32,821 nt of DNA, taken from Nitrospira sp. Its GTDB lineage: Bacteria > Nitrospirota > Nitrospiria > Nitrospirales > Nitrospiraceae. A program made the translations under genes and the position numbers. The notes under the pieces were generated by a model. It had not been told where the DNA came from and did not search any database. It worked only from the letters and a program-made list of their open reading frames with translations. The stretch lies in contig PLBR01000253.1 in the NCBI GenBank assembly GCA_003135435.1, positions 2,282-35,102 on the forward strand, written 5' to 3'. Shown piece after piece: positions 1 to 7,253 of this stretch. Position 1 is the first letter of the stretch. Every line of letters begins with the position of its first letter.

Positions 1-1
1 C

Positions 2-403
2 GATGTAGTCGCGTCCGAAAAGAGGCGTCTGCACGAGTTCTACGACAAGAGTGACGCAAGCATTGCAAGCCAAATCGAAATCATGCGTCCGGTTATTAAT
101 GCACTCGAAGCCCTCCGAGGAGAAGTCTCTGACGTGAAAGGTTTAACGATAAGTAGTGCTAGTCACGGACACATGGCGACAATCGAGATAAAGGGCGGCG
201 CCTCCACCCAAACGCTTTCAATCTCTACGTCCTACGACAACTCACAATTCGAGATACAAGAGAGAACGAGTTACTCGTTCGATGCCGAGACATCGGAGTT
301 GGCGCACAGGTTATCGAGGGCCGAAGAAGTTATCGAGTGTGTGGTTGAAGCTGTCGGCAAGCATGTCGCCTCAACGGAGGTCTTGGGCGAGCGTCGGAAG
401 TAG
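2..403 (+). CDS. Hypothetical cassette ORF, 5' end cut by window edge
   Basis: The frame is open from base 2 to the TAG at 401-403, so the gene very probably starts left of the window. The first ATG at position 83 has no recognisable ribosome binding site. The visible 133 residues begin with a charged helical stretch (DVVASEKRRLHEFYDKSD), continue with a beta-like part rich in Ser, Thr and Ile, and end in another charged helix. I recognise no family. An attC-like site follows 26 bases after the stop, so this is probably the ORF of an integron gene cassette. Function unknown. Confidence 0.6.
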   Translation, partial: DVVASEKRRLHEFYDKSDASIASQIEIMRPVINALEALRGEVSDVKGLTISSASHGHMATIEIKGGASTQTLSISTSYDNSQFEIQERTSYSFDAETSELAHRLSRAEEVIECVVEAVGKHVASTEVLGERRK

Positions 404-429
404 CCTATGAATCACGAGAACAAGATGCG

Positions 430-492
430 GTTTAACCATCCGGTCAACGGCGACGGGCCGCGAGCGGCCCGCGCGTTACCGGCACGTTATGC
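430..492 (+). repeat. attC-like integron recombination site (first)
   Basis: This 63-bp imperfect palindrome has the layout of an integron attC site. The left simple site is GTTTAAC (430-436), which fits RYYYAAC, and the right one is GTTATGC (486-492), close to GTTRRRY. CCGGTCAACG (440-449) pairs with CGTTACCGG (474-482) except for one extra C at 445, as expected for the extrahelical base that sets strand choice in attC. GGGCCGC (455-461) pairs with GCGGCCC (464-470) in the centre. The next ORF starts 11 bases after the site, the usual cassette spacing. Confidence 0.7.
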
Positions 493-502
493 GAATTGAA
501 GT

Positions 503-949
503 ATGGGTCTCGTGAGACTGACTAAGTTCGAGGTTGCCGAGAAACAACTCGCAAAGGCGATCGAGTTGTTTTGCGCGCAAGAGCCACTGCCAGCTATTAC
601 GCTGGCAGGCGCCGTGGAGGAGATACTTGGGAAACTCGTGAAGGATGGTGGCGGCGATAACGCCCTTGAGGAAGAGGTGAAGGATCTGTGCGACCTCTAT
701 CAGACCGTGTTTGGTCACTCCGGCGATCCAAAGGCTCTTGCTGACCTGATGAACAATCCAAGAAACGAACTTAAGCACCGCATGTCTGGCAACCCTTTGG
801 AGCTCAACCTGGAGGAAGAAGCCGTTAACTTGATCCAGCGGGCAATCGACAACTTTCAGAGGCTGCGACCAGGTCCTAATGCAATGTTCCAGCGATTCGA
901 AGATGAGGCGGCGGCCTGGTACCGCCGATTCAGTGAACAAATCGCATAA
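503..949 (+). CDS. Cassette-encoded hypothetical protein, HEPN-like
   Basis: A 148-residue, mostly helical, acidic protein. It lies exactly between two attC-like sites and its TAA stop is inside the second one, so it is the payload of a gene cassette. The N-terminus (LTKFEVAEKQLAKAIELF) resembles a widespread family of small uncharacterised proteins. Residues 90-95 read RNELKH, an Rx4H motif of the kind that forms the RNase site of HEPN domains, and it sits between two helical segments as in that fold. HEPN proteins are often toxins or abortive-infection RNases, so a defence role is possible, but this is inferred from the motif only. No antitoxin or nucleotidyltransferase partner is next to it. 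The ATG at 503 is chosen because the cassette boundary lies just upstream; the ribosome binding site is weak. Confidence 0.65.
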   Translation: MGLVRLTKFEVAEKQLAKAIELFCAQEPLPAITLAGAVEEILGKLVKDGGGDNALEEEVKDLCDLYQTVFGHSGDPKALADLMNNPRNELKHRMSGNPLELNLEEEAVNLIQRAIDNFQRLRPGPNAMFQRFEDEAAAWYRRFSEQIA

Positions 950-999
950 CAACGCGCTCCAGCCGACGTCTCCACCGCCGCTGATGAGCAACGTTAGGC
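944..999 (+). repeat. attC-like integron recombination site (second)
   Basis: A 56-bp site ends the second cassette. The simple sites are GCATAAC (944-950) and GTTAGGC (993-999). GCTC (956-959) and CAGC (960-963) pair with GAGC (986-989) and GCTG (980-983), leaving two unpaired bases (984-985) on the right arm. The order TAACAA...GCCGACG...GCAACGTTAGGC resembles many known attC sites. Chromosomal housekeeping genes begin soon after, so this is probably the distal end of the array. Confidence 0.7.
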
Positions 1000-1070
1000 A
1001 TCGGAATGTGCGCCATCCGGCGGACTGGATGTGTGGAGTTTGACTCCCCGGAAATCCCTGTGTTACGGTC

Positions 1071-1104
1071 AACCTCTGTGTATTCGCACAGTTAGCGAGA
1101 GGTT
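1071..1104 (+). promoter_or_regulatory. Hairpin covering the ribosome binding site of the Mrp-like gene
   Basis: AACCTCT (1071-1077) is the exact complement of AGAGGTT (1098-1104), and GTG (1078-1080) can pair with CAC (1087-1089) inside. The probable Shine-Dalgarno GAGAGG (1097-1102) is therefore in the 3' arm of the stem, 8 bases before the ATG at 1111. Such a structure could limit translation. A weak promoter candidate, TTGACT at 1040-1045, lies upstream but has no good -10 box. Confidence 0.35.
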
Positions 1105-1110
1105 CCCGTT

Positions 1111-2031
1111 ATGGCGGTTGAAAAAGATCTGAAGGCCATTCTTCGCAATTTGAAGTATTCAGACGACGCCAAAGTACTCGAGCAGATTTCTGAAAATACC
1201 AAACAGGTCCATGCTCGCATGGCCGGCATTAAGCATAAGCTGGTGGTCATGAGCGGAAAAGGCGGCGTGGGTAAGAGCATGACAACGGTCAACTTGGCGT
1301 TGGCCTTTGCACGGCAAGGAGCGAAGGTCGGACTCTTAGACGTGGATCTGAACGGACCTTGCGTGCCTCGCATGTTGGGTATGCACGGCCAGTCGTTGAC
1401 TATGAGGCCTGAGGGCGCGATTCCCCCGGTCGGGCCGCTCGGGGTAAAAGTTGCATCGATGGACTTCTTCTTGGATGATGCATCGCCGGTTCGTTGGAAA
1501 GGGCCTATGGATGTCAGCCCAGTGTGGTTGGGACTGATGGAAATGAATGTCATTCGAGAATTCTTGGCCGATGTCGTCTGGGGTGAGCTCGATTATCTGT
1601 TGGTCGACCTGCCTCCCGGGGCCGCTGCGGACAAGCCGCCGGTCATTGCCGGGTTTATTCCTGACCTGGCAGGAGCGATTGTCGTCACGACGCCATCAGA
1701 GGTGGCATCGGATGTGGTGCAGAAGTCGGTCACCTATGCCCGCGACATAGGTATCAAGGTCATGGGCATGGTCGAGAATATGAGCGAGTATCGCTGTCCT
1801 TCTTGTGGTGAAGTGAACGAGTTGTTCGAAGGCAACACCGAGGCGATGTGTGAGATGCTGGACCTGCCGTTGCTCGGACGGATTCCATTCGACCGGAAAC
1901 TCGCGCGCACGTTCGACAAGGGAGAGCCATTGCTCGACGAAACGTACCCGACGATTCAACGGTACCAGGAAATTGCCGGGCGCATCAGGACGCTCATCGA
2001 TTACAAGAAGGTGCTGGCCGATAAACTGTGA
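1111..2031 (+). CDS. mrp: Mrp/NBP35-family P-loop ATPase (iron-sulfur carrier)
   Basis: This 306-residue protein belongs to the Mrp/ApbC/NBP35 branch of the ParA-like ATPases, which bind an Fe-S cluster at a dimer interface and hand it to apoproteins in the cytoplasm. The deviant Walker A GKGGVGKS is at residues 49-56, a DVDLNGP motif is at 77-83, and the Walker B LLVDLPPG is at 163-170. The cluster-binding CPSC (C229, C232) is present. The N-terminal DUF59 domain found in many Mrp proteins is missing; instead there are about 40 helical residues. The start at 1111 has a GAGAGG site, partly held in a hairpin. The next gene follows after 25 bases, so the two are probably co-transcribed. Confidence 0.88.
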   Translation: MAVEKDLKAILRNLKYSDDAKVLEQISENTKQVHARMAGIKHKLVVMSGKGGVGKSMTTVNLALAFARQGAKVGLLDVDLNGPCVPRMLGMHGQSLTMRPEGAIPPVGPLGVKVASMDFFLDDASPVRWKGPMDVSPVWLGLMEMNVIREFLADVVWGELDYLLVDLPPGAAADKPPVIAGFIPDLAGAIVVTTPSEVASDVVQKSVTYARDIGIKVMGMVENMSEYRCPSCGEVNELFEGNTEAMCEMLDLPLLGRIPFDRKLARTFDKGEPLLDETYPTIQRYQEIAGRIRTLIDYKKVLADKL

Positions 2032-2056
2032 TGTCACGTACCAAAGAGGAGACGCC

Positions 2057-2815
2057 ATGAAATTTGTGTGCCTCAACTGTGAAACCTACATGAACTTTGA
2101 GAAGGTGGAGAAGCCAGGGGAGGGCACGCTCGGCGTGTTCTTCGGCTGTCCGTCTTGCAATGCCAAGTTCTCGATGGTGACGAATCCAGGTGAAACCCAG
2201 ATGGTCAGTTCTCTCGGGGTGAAGCTGGGTGGGCGTACTGTTGAGGCCGAGCCTTTTGAGATGACGCGGGGTACGCTGAAAGACGAAGCAGTCGCAGGCG
2301 CTGGTCAGATGGCGGCGTATTTAAACGAGAAGATCCAAGGTGGTCAGCCGGCGGTAGCAGCAGCTACGGCTGCACCGGCAGCCAAGCCTGGAGAGAAGTC
2401 CGGCGGCGGTTGCCCCTTTTCCGCGATGGTGGCTGAAATGGGACTCACCTCAGGCGGTAAGCCCAGCGATGCTGGAGCGGCGACTACAGAGTTTGCCTGG
2501 TCGGCTGATGCGAAGGAAAAGCTCGACCGCCTTCCCTCATTTGTCAAGCCGATGGTGCAGAGCAGTGTGGAGGCCTTTGCTCGCAAACAGGGGTACCAGA
2601 CGATCACGTTGCAAGTGATGGACGATTCCAAGAGCGAATCGAGCAACGGGATGACCTGGACGCCTGAGGCTGAGAAGCGGCTTGAGAATATTCCAGACTT
2701 CATCCGTCCAATGGCTCGCAAAGAGGTTGAGCGGGTGGCGAAGGAACGCGGGATGGCGACCATTACGGCTCAAGTGATGGATGACGCGAAAGATAAGTTC
2801 ATGAAGTTCATGTAA
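2057..2815 (+). CDS. Zinc-ribbon protein with two PCP_red domains
   Basis: The 252-residue product starts with a probable zinc ribbon (C5, C8, C31, C34). A linker rich in Ala, Pro and Gly (about 95-145) follows and contains a GGGCPFS motif with C119. The C-terminal half holds two copies of the small helical domain called PCP_red, known from the end of the light-independent protochlorophyllide reductase B subunit (about residues 146-190 and 200-243). Each has the pattern W(S/T)xxAxxxL, then (L/I)PxF(V/I)xPM, then an Ala-rich helix and TIT. No chlorophyll genes are in the window, so the domains are probably used for something else, perhaps cofactor or Fe-S handling with the Mrp-like ATPase upstream. 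The start ATG has GAGGAG 5 bases upstream. Confidence 0.8.
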   Translation: MKFVCLNCETYMNFEKVEKPGEGTLGVFFGCPSCNAKFSMVTNPGETQMVSSLGVKLGGRTVEAEPFEMTRGTLKDEAVAGAGQMAAYLNEKIQGGQPAVAAATAAPAAKPGEKSGGGCPFSAMVAEMGLTSGGKPSDAGAATTEFAWSADAKEKLDRLPSFVKPMVQSSVEAFARKQGYQTITLQVMDDSKSESSNGMTWTPEAEKRLENIPDFIRPMARKEVERVAKERGMATITAQVMDDAKDKFMKFM

Positions 2816-2841
2816 GTATTGCACCGTGCGAGTGCGCCAAC

Positions 2842-2873
2842 AAAGGCCCATCCAGTTCTCTGGATGGGCCTTT
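2842..2873 (+). terminator. Rho-independent terminator after the PCP_red gene
   Basis: A perfect 14-bp stem is formed by 2842-2855 and 2860-2873, with a TTCT loop and a short T-rich tail (TTTCAATT). It ends the mrp-like/PCP_red unit. Its A-rich left foot could make it work in the other direction too. Confidence 0.85.
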
Positions 2874-2933
2874 CAATTAGAGAGGCCACGAAGCTCGGCC
2901 AGCGGTTCTATCGCTGGTCACCCTCCCGCATAA

Positions 2934-2963
2934 TTGACACCTTTCCAAACCCTGTGCTACGAG
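2934..2963 (+). promoter_or_regulatory. Candidate sigma-70 promoter of yebC
   Basis: A perfect -35 box TTGACA (2934-2939) is followed after 18 bases by TACGAG (2958-2963), which has TGC directly before it like an extended -10 element. It lies between the upstream terminator and yebC and would give a leader of about 65 bases. Confidence 0.45.
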
Positions 2964-3036
2964 TACAAGCTCTTATTGATTGAGATCACATTCTTGCGCG
3001 GTCGGTCCCCCATGAGTCCGGCTGCATGGAGTGAGC

Positions 3037-3789
3037 ATGGGTGGACATAGCCATTGGGCGACGGTTAAACGGCACAAAGGGGCCATGGATGTCAAACGCG
3101 GGAAGATCTTCACAAGGATTATCCGCGAGGTGACGATTGCGGCGCGTACAGGTGCCGACCCGGATGGTAATCCGCGGCTTCGATTGGCTATCTTGAAGGC
3201 CAAAGAAGCCAATATGCCTGGTGATACGCTAAAAAAAGCCATTCAGCGCGGCACGGGGGAATTGCCCGGCGTGGCCTATGAAGAATTCCATTTGGAAGCG
3301 TATGGTCCTGGAGGGACCGGCGTATTGATGGAAATCACGAGCGACAACCGCAATCGCACCGTCGCCGAGCTGCGCAATCTCCTCACGAAAAATCACGGCA
3401 ATATGGCGGAAGCCGGCGCCGTCTCCTGGCAGTTTCACAAGAAGGGACTGCTCACGATTGAGAAGGGCACAGTCGATGAAGATACGCTGTTGTCTCTCGC
3501 GCTTGATGCGGGAGCGGAGGACGTGAAAGTGGGCGAGAAAAGTTTTGAAGTCATCACGGATCCGCACCACTTTGAAGCCGTGAAGAAAGCCCTCGCCGAT
3601 GCAAAGATCCACACCGTGTTTGCGGAGGTCACCTCTGTTCCGCAGAACACGATCAGGCTCGAGGAAAAAGCAGCCGAGCAAATGCTCAAGTTGATGGAAG
3701 TCTTGGACGAGCATGACGATGTGCAGAAGCTTCATGCGAATTTTGATATTTCCGACGAGGTGATGGAGAAAGTGGCCGCCGCTGGATGA
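3037..3789 (+). CDS. yebC: YebC/TACO1-family protein
   Basis: A 250-residue YebC/TACO1-family protein, a group described both as transcriptional regulators and as translation factors that help ribosomes pass difficult motifs. The family N-terminus (MGGHSHWATVKRHKG) is clear and fixes the start at the ATG at 3037, with GGAG six bases upstream, rather than the GTG two codons earlier. The conserved NMP and the Tyr-Gly-Pro-Gly-Gly-Thr stretch near residues 88-93 are intact. Length is normal. It stands just upstream of ruvA, a common partner; ruvC, which often lies between them, is absent here. Confidence 0.95.
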   Translation: MGGHSHWATVKRHKGAMDVKRGKIFTRIIREVTIAARTGADPDGNPRLRLAILKAKEANMPGDTLKKAIQRGTGELPGVAYEEFHLEAYGPGGTGVLMEITSDNRNRTVAELRNLLTKNHGNMAEAGAVSWQFHKKGLLTIEKGTVDEDTLLSLALDAGAEDVKVGEKSFEVITDPHHFEAVKKALADAKIHTVFAEVTSVPQNTIRLEEKAAEQMLKLMEVLDEHDDVQKLHANFDISDEVMEKVAAAG

Positions 3790-3846
3790 GGTGTGCGGCA
3801 GCAGCGCTGCCTGACCGTACTTTGTCCGCTGACGGCTTCAGACCGC

Positions 3847-4455
3847 ATGATCGCCTCACTGACAGGCCGATTGGCCTTCAAGGCGCCGACCCATCTGGTT
3901 CTCGACGTGCACGGGGTCGGCTACGAAGTGTTTATTCCTCTCAGCACCTACTATGGGTTGCCTAATCTCAGCGAAAGTATCTCGCTGAGCGTTCACACCC
4001 ATGTCCGCGAAGATGCAATTCAGCTCTTCGGCTTCTTGACGTCGCAGGAAAAAGATGCATTTGTGCTGTTGACCAGCGTGTCCGGCGTCGGACCAAAGCT
4101 GGCCCTCAGTGTCTTGTCGGCTCTTCCGGTGTCCGGCCTGGTCTCGGCGATTCAGTCTGGAGATGTCGAGAAGCTGACGACGGTGCCAGGGATCGGACAC
4201 AAGTCGGCCAGCCGTCTTGTATTGGAGCTCAAGGATAAAGTCGAAAAACTCCATCCTGGCCTCGTGTCTGCAAGTGATTTACCCAAGCAGGGGCAAGATG
4301 CGACTTTCGACGACGCGCTGTCGGCGCTCGTGAATTTGGGTTATCGTCCACAAGACGCCAAAGAGGCGCTGAAACAGGTGAAGAAATCTAATGCTGAGTC
4401 CATCGTGCTCAAAGACATGATTCGTGAATCCCTGAAGGAACTTGCAAGGGGGTGA
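3847..4455 (+). CDS. ruvA: Holliday junction branch migration protein RuvA
   Basis: RuvA is the tetrameric DNA-binding subunit that holds the Holliday junction while RuvB drives branch migration. The 202-residue product has the N-terminal OB fold (MIASLTGRLAF, then GVGYEVFIPLS), two helix-hairpin-helix motifs (VSGVGPKLALSVLSAL and VPGIGHKSASRLVLELKDK), and a C-terminal RuvB-binding helical domain (ALVNLGYRPQDAKEAL). The ATG at 3847 matches the usual RuvA start. A longer open frame reaches back to 3793 but has no family similarity, and there is no strong Shine-Dalgarno site, which leaves some doubt about translation initiation. It overlaps the leader of the next gene. Confidence 0.95.
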   Translation: MIASLTGRLAFKAPTHLVLDVHGVGYEVFIPLSTYYGLPNLSESISLSVHTHVREDAIQLFGFLTSQEKDAFVLLTSVSGVGPKLALSVLSALPVSGLVSAIQSGDVEKLTTVPGIGHKSASRLVLELKDKVEKLHPGLVSASDLPKQGQDATFDDALSALVNLGYRPQDAKEALKQVKKSNAESIVLKDMIRESLKELARG

Positions 4456-4457
4456 AG

Positions 4458-4946
4458 ATGATAACGAGATTGATTCAACGAATAGTCCAGACTCGATTAT
4501 CCATTGGGCTTGTGGTGCTCCTATTGGGGCTGGGGACCATGCCCGTGCAAGCCGAAGAGCCGAGTGAGCCGAAAAGCATTCGCAAGACCTGCGGCACATG
4601 TCCTGAAGGCTATGCGACCACAGGCGTGACCGAGTCCAAAGAGATTTGCAAGGACGGGGATCCCACCCTTGTTCAGTGTGTCCCACTGGGGGCTAATCTG
4701 TTGTCCGTCTGCGGATCCTGTCCCGAGGGCTATCGCGAAATCGGCAGCTCGTCTGTGCCGGCTCGCTGCGGAAGTCAGGATGGGGGGCGTGTCACACAAT
4801 GTCAGCTGGATAAGATGGAGCTGAACCTTCCGGATCCGACCCAAGGCGGTAAGACCTGCCCGCCGGACTGCGGTGCTACAGCAACGCCTGGACAGGGTGC
4901 CTTGCCGCCTCCACCCAAGTACCTCCCAACGCCGGAGAAGAAATAA
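4458..4946 (+). CDS. Exported Cys-rich protein with two CxxCPEGY repeats
   Basis: A 162-residue protein of unknown function placed between ruvA and ruvB. Residues 1-32 form a signal peptide (Arg-containing start, hydrophobic core LVVLLLGLG, cleavage after VQA). The mature part has two repeats, 40 residues apart, each starting CG(T/S)CPEGY and containing two further cysteines (C45, C48, C64, C74 and C85, C88, C104, C115), then CPPDC at 134-138 and a Pro-rich tail. The even cysteine number in each repeat suggests disulfide bonds in the periplasm. GGGGGTG precedes the ATG at 4458, which begins three bases after the ruvA stop. Its presence in a DNA-repair cluster is unexplained; it may just use the transcript. 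Confidence 0.75.
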   Translation: MITRLIQRIVQTRLSIGLVVLLLGLGTMPVQAEEPSEPKSIRKTCGTCPEGYATTGVTESKEICKDGDPTLVQCVPLGANLLSVCGSCPEGYREIGSSSVPARCGSQDGGRVTQCQLDKMELNLPDPTQGGKTCPPDCGATATPGQGALPPPPKYLPTPEKK

Positions 4947-4973
4947 GACCACAACGAGAGAGGTCCCCTCACG

Positions 4974-5981
4974 ATGGCCGAGCGAGTTGTCAGCACGCAG
5001 ATCACGGACGAAGAGCGAAGTATCGAGACGGTGCTGCGTCCGCAGACCTTGGAGGAGTACGTTGGCCAGGAGCGGATGAAAGAATCCCTGCGGATCTGTA
5101 TCGAGGCGGCGAAGCAGCGGCACGAAGCGCTCGATCACACGATCTTTTATGGCCCCCCTGGGTTGGGGAAGACCACCATTGCTCACATCATTGCTCGTGA
5201 GATGGGGGCTGCGCTCCGCTCGACCTCCGGTCTCGTGTTGGCCCATGCGGGCGATTTGGCCGCCATCCTGACGAACCTCCAAGAGCACGACGTTCTGTTC
5301 ATCGACGAGATTCACCGACTCCCTGCCTCTGTCGAAGAGGCGCTCTATCCAGCGATGGAGGACTATCAGCTCGATCTCGTGATCGGCCAGGGGCCTGCAG
5401 CCAGAACGGTGAAATTGGATCTTCCCCGGTTTACGCTAGTCGGGGCCACGACCAGGGCCGGCGCCCTGACCTCCCCACTCCGGGACCGATTTGGCCTCGT
5501 CCACCGCCTGGAGTTCTATTCTCCAGCGGAGCTGCAGACCATCGTGACACGCTCGGCGGGGGTGCTCGGGATCCCGATCGATTCCGAGGGGGCGCAAGAA
5601 ATTGCCGGCCGTGCTCGAGGAACCCCTCGCATCGTCAACCGGCTTATCAAACGGGTGCGCGACTATGCTCAGGTCAAGGCGGAGGGACGAATTACCCAGA
5701 CTGTAGCCCAGGACGCGCTCGCATGGCTGGGCGTCGATACAGCGGGGCTCGATGAGATGGATCGTCAGATTCTTCTGACCATCATCGACAGGTTTGCTGG
5801 AGGACCGGTCGGGGTGGAATCCCTGGCGGCCGCGGTCCAGGAAGACAAGGGTACCCTCGAAGATGTCCATGAGCCCTATCTGATTCAGGCCGGCTTCCTC
5901 GAACGAACCGGTCGTGGTCGCCAAGCCACGAAGCGGGCCTTCGATCACTTCAAAAGGCCGGCCTCCTTCCTCTTCTCGTGA
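4974..5981 (+). CDS. ruvB: Holliday junction helicase RuvB
   Basis: RuvB is the hexameric AAA+ motor of the RuvAB branch migration complex. The 335-residue protein has the N-terminal [12 protein letters not shown] signature (21-32), Walker A GPPGLGKT (60-67), Walker [11 protein letters not shown] (107-116), sensor 1 in VGATTRAG, the arginine-finger region (SPLRDRFG) and the C-terminal winged helix (ending [10 protein letters not shown]-like, [13 protein letters not shown]). Length is normal. The start ATG at 4974 lies 27 bases after the Cys-rich gene with GAGAGG upstream. Confidence 0.96.
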   Translation: MAERVVSTQITDEERSIETVLRPQTLEEYVGQERMKESLRICIEAAKQRHEALDHTIFYGPPGLGKTTIAHIIAREMGAALRSTSGLVLAHAGDLAAILTNLQEHDVLFIDEIHRLPASVEEALYPAMEDYQLDLVIGQGPAARTVKLDLPRFTLVGATTRAGALTSPLRDRFGLVHRLEFYSPAELQTIVTRSAGVLGIPIDSEGAQEIAGRARGTPRIVNRLIKRVRDYAQVKAEGRITQTVAQDALAWLGVDTAGLDEMDRQILLTIIDRFAGGPVGVESLAAAVQEDKGTLEDVHEPYLIQAGFLERTGRGRQATKRAFDHFKRPASFLFS

Positions 5982-6068
5982 TGCGTCTGGCCCCTGTCCG
6001 ATCCTTCTGAGCGCAGATTCAAACGGACGGGGATCGTCACGCAAGCTCGTGAAACGTCGAGGGTCTCC

Positions 6069-6098
6069 TTGCATTGCCAGGAATGGTTCCTGTATCAT
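6069..6098 (+). promoter_or_regulatory. Candidate promoter of the pheA operon
   Basis: TTGCAT (6069-6074) and TATCAT (6093-6098) are 18 bases apart in the 191-base gap after ruvB. The spacer contains the inverted repeat AGGAATGGTTCCT (6079-6091), which could be a repressor site. No terminator or leader peptide with Phe or Tyr codons is evident between here and pheA. Confidence 0.4.
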
Positions 6099-6172
6099 TT
6101 CCCACTTAGCTTGTGCCATTCCAGCCGACGGACGGGTGACTGCCTCACTGGGCTGGAAAGAGGGGGTTAGCT

Positions 6173-7249
6173 ATGTCCGGAGCCTTTTCCGAGTACCGGA
6201 AAGAGATCGATCGCATCGATGACGAGATCTTGCGTCTGCTGAATGAGCGGTCCAAAAGCGTCGTCGAGATCGGCAAGCTCAAGAAACAGCAGGATGCGGA
6301 TGCCAATCTCCATACCCCGGCGCGGGAGGCGGCAATAATCGAGCGCCTCATACAGCAGAACACCGGACCGTTTCCATCCGAGGCGATTCGGCCAGTCTAT
6401 CGAGAAATCATGTCCGCTTCTCTCTCTCTCGAAGGCCCTCAGAAGGTGGCCTACCTCGGTCCCAGAGCCACGTTTACGCACATGGCCTGCATGCAGAAAT
6501 TCGGATCGTCCGCCCAATATATTCCGGTCAATAGCATCAAGGACGTATTCAATGAAGTCGAGCGGGGGCGAGCCAATTTTGGCGTGGTCCCGATCGAGAA
6601 CACGACAGAAGGTGTGGTCAACCACACGCTTGATATGTTCATTGACTCCAATCTCCTGATCTATGGCGAAATTCTCCAGGATGTGTCCCATCACTTGATG
6701 TCGAAGTCTGGCGTGATGGAAGAGGTGAAAAAAATCCACTCTCATCCCCATGCCATTGCCCAATGCCGAAATTGGTTGGAAACCAACTTGCCCAATGTGC
6801 CCTTGTCGGAGGTGGCGAGCACAGCACGTGCCGCGGAACAGTGCGTGGAAAATCCTTCTGTCGCCGCCATTGCATCGGAGTTGGCGGCCCAGTTGTATGG
6901 CTTGAAGGTCATCAAGGCCCGCATCGAAGATAATATCAACAACATGACCCGCTTTCTCATATTGTCTCAGAAGCCGCCCGAGCGTACGGGAAAAGATAAG
7001 ACCTCATTGATGCTTTCGGTGAAAGACAAGGTTGGAGCCCTGTACGATCTCCTCCGGCCTTTTGCCTCTCATGGCCTGAGCATGACCAAGATTGAATCGC
7101 GTCCGTCCAGACGAAAAGCCTGGGAGTACATTTTCTTCGTCGATATCGAAGGGCATATTCAGGAAGAGCGGGTCAAGAAAGCCGTCGAAGAAATCACTGG
7201 CCGCTGCCTTTTCATGAAAGTCCTTGGGTCCTATCCGGCCCACAGTTGA
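6173..7249 (+). CDS. pheA: Chorismate mutase / prephenate dehydratase (P-protein)
   Basis: A 358-residue bifunctional enzyme converting chorismate to prephenate and then to phenylpyruvate. An AroQ-type chorismate mutase helix bundle occupies about residues 1-90 (EIDRIDDEILRLLNERSKSV). The prephenate dehydratase domain begins at VAYLGPRATFTHMA and includes VPIENTTEGVVNHTLD with the catalytic Thr and the acidic pocket. A C-terminal ACT domain carries GALYDLLRPF and the ESRPSR motif for phenylalanine feedback binding. GGGGG precedes the ATG at 6173. It is the first gene of the aromatic block, and hisC follows after four bases. Confidence 0.95.
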   Translation: MSGAFSEYRKEIDRIDDEILRLLNERSKSVVEIGKLKKQQDADANLHTPAREAAIIERLIQQNTGPFPSEAIRPVYREIMSASLSLEGPQKVAYLGPRATFTHMACMQKFGSSAQYIPVNSIKDVFNEVERGRANFGVVPIENTTEGVVNHTLDMFIDSNLLIYGEILQDVSHHLMSKSGVMEEVKKIHSHPHAIAQCRNWLETNLPNVPLSEVASTARAAEQCVENPSVAAIASELAAQLYGLKVIKARIEDNINNMTRFLILSQKPPERTGKDKTSLMLSVKDKVGALYDLLRPFASHGLSMTKIESRPSRRKAWEYIFFVDIEGHIQEERVKKAVEEITGRCLFMKVLGSYPAHS

Positions 7250-7253
7250 TGCC

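Noticed and set aside
1696-2076. Minus-strand ORFs under the Mrp-like gene
   Set aside because: They are shadows of a conserved, motif-complete gene on the plus strand.
5914-6222. ORF of 102 residues between ruvB and pheA
   Set aside because: It overlaps the end of ruvB and the start of pheA out of frame and has no ribosome binding site; the gap holds a promoter instead.
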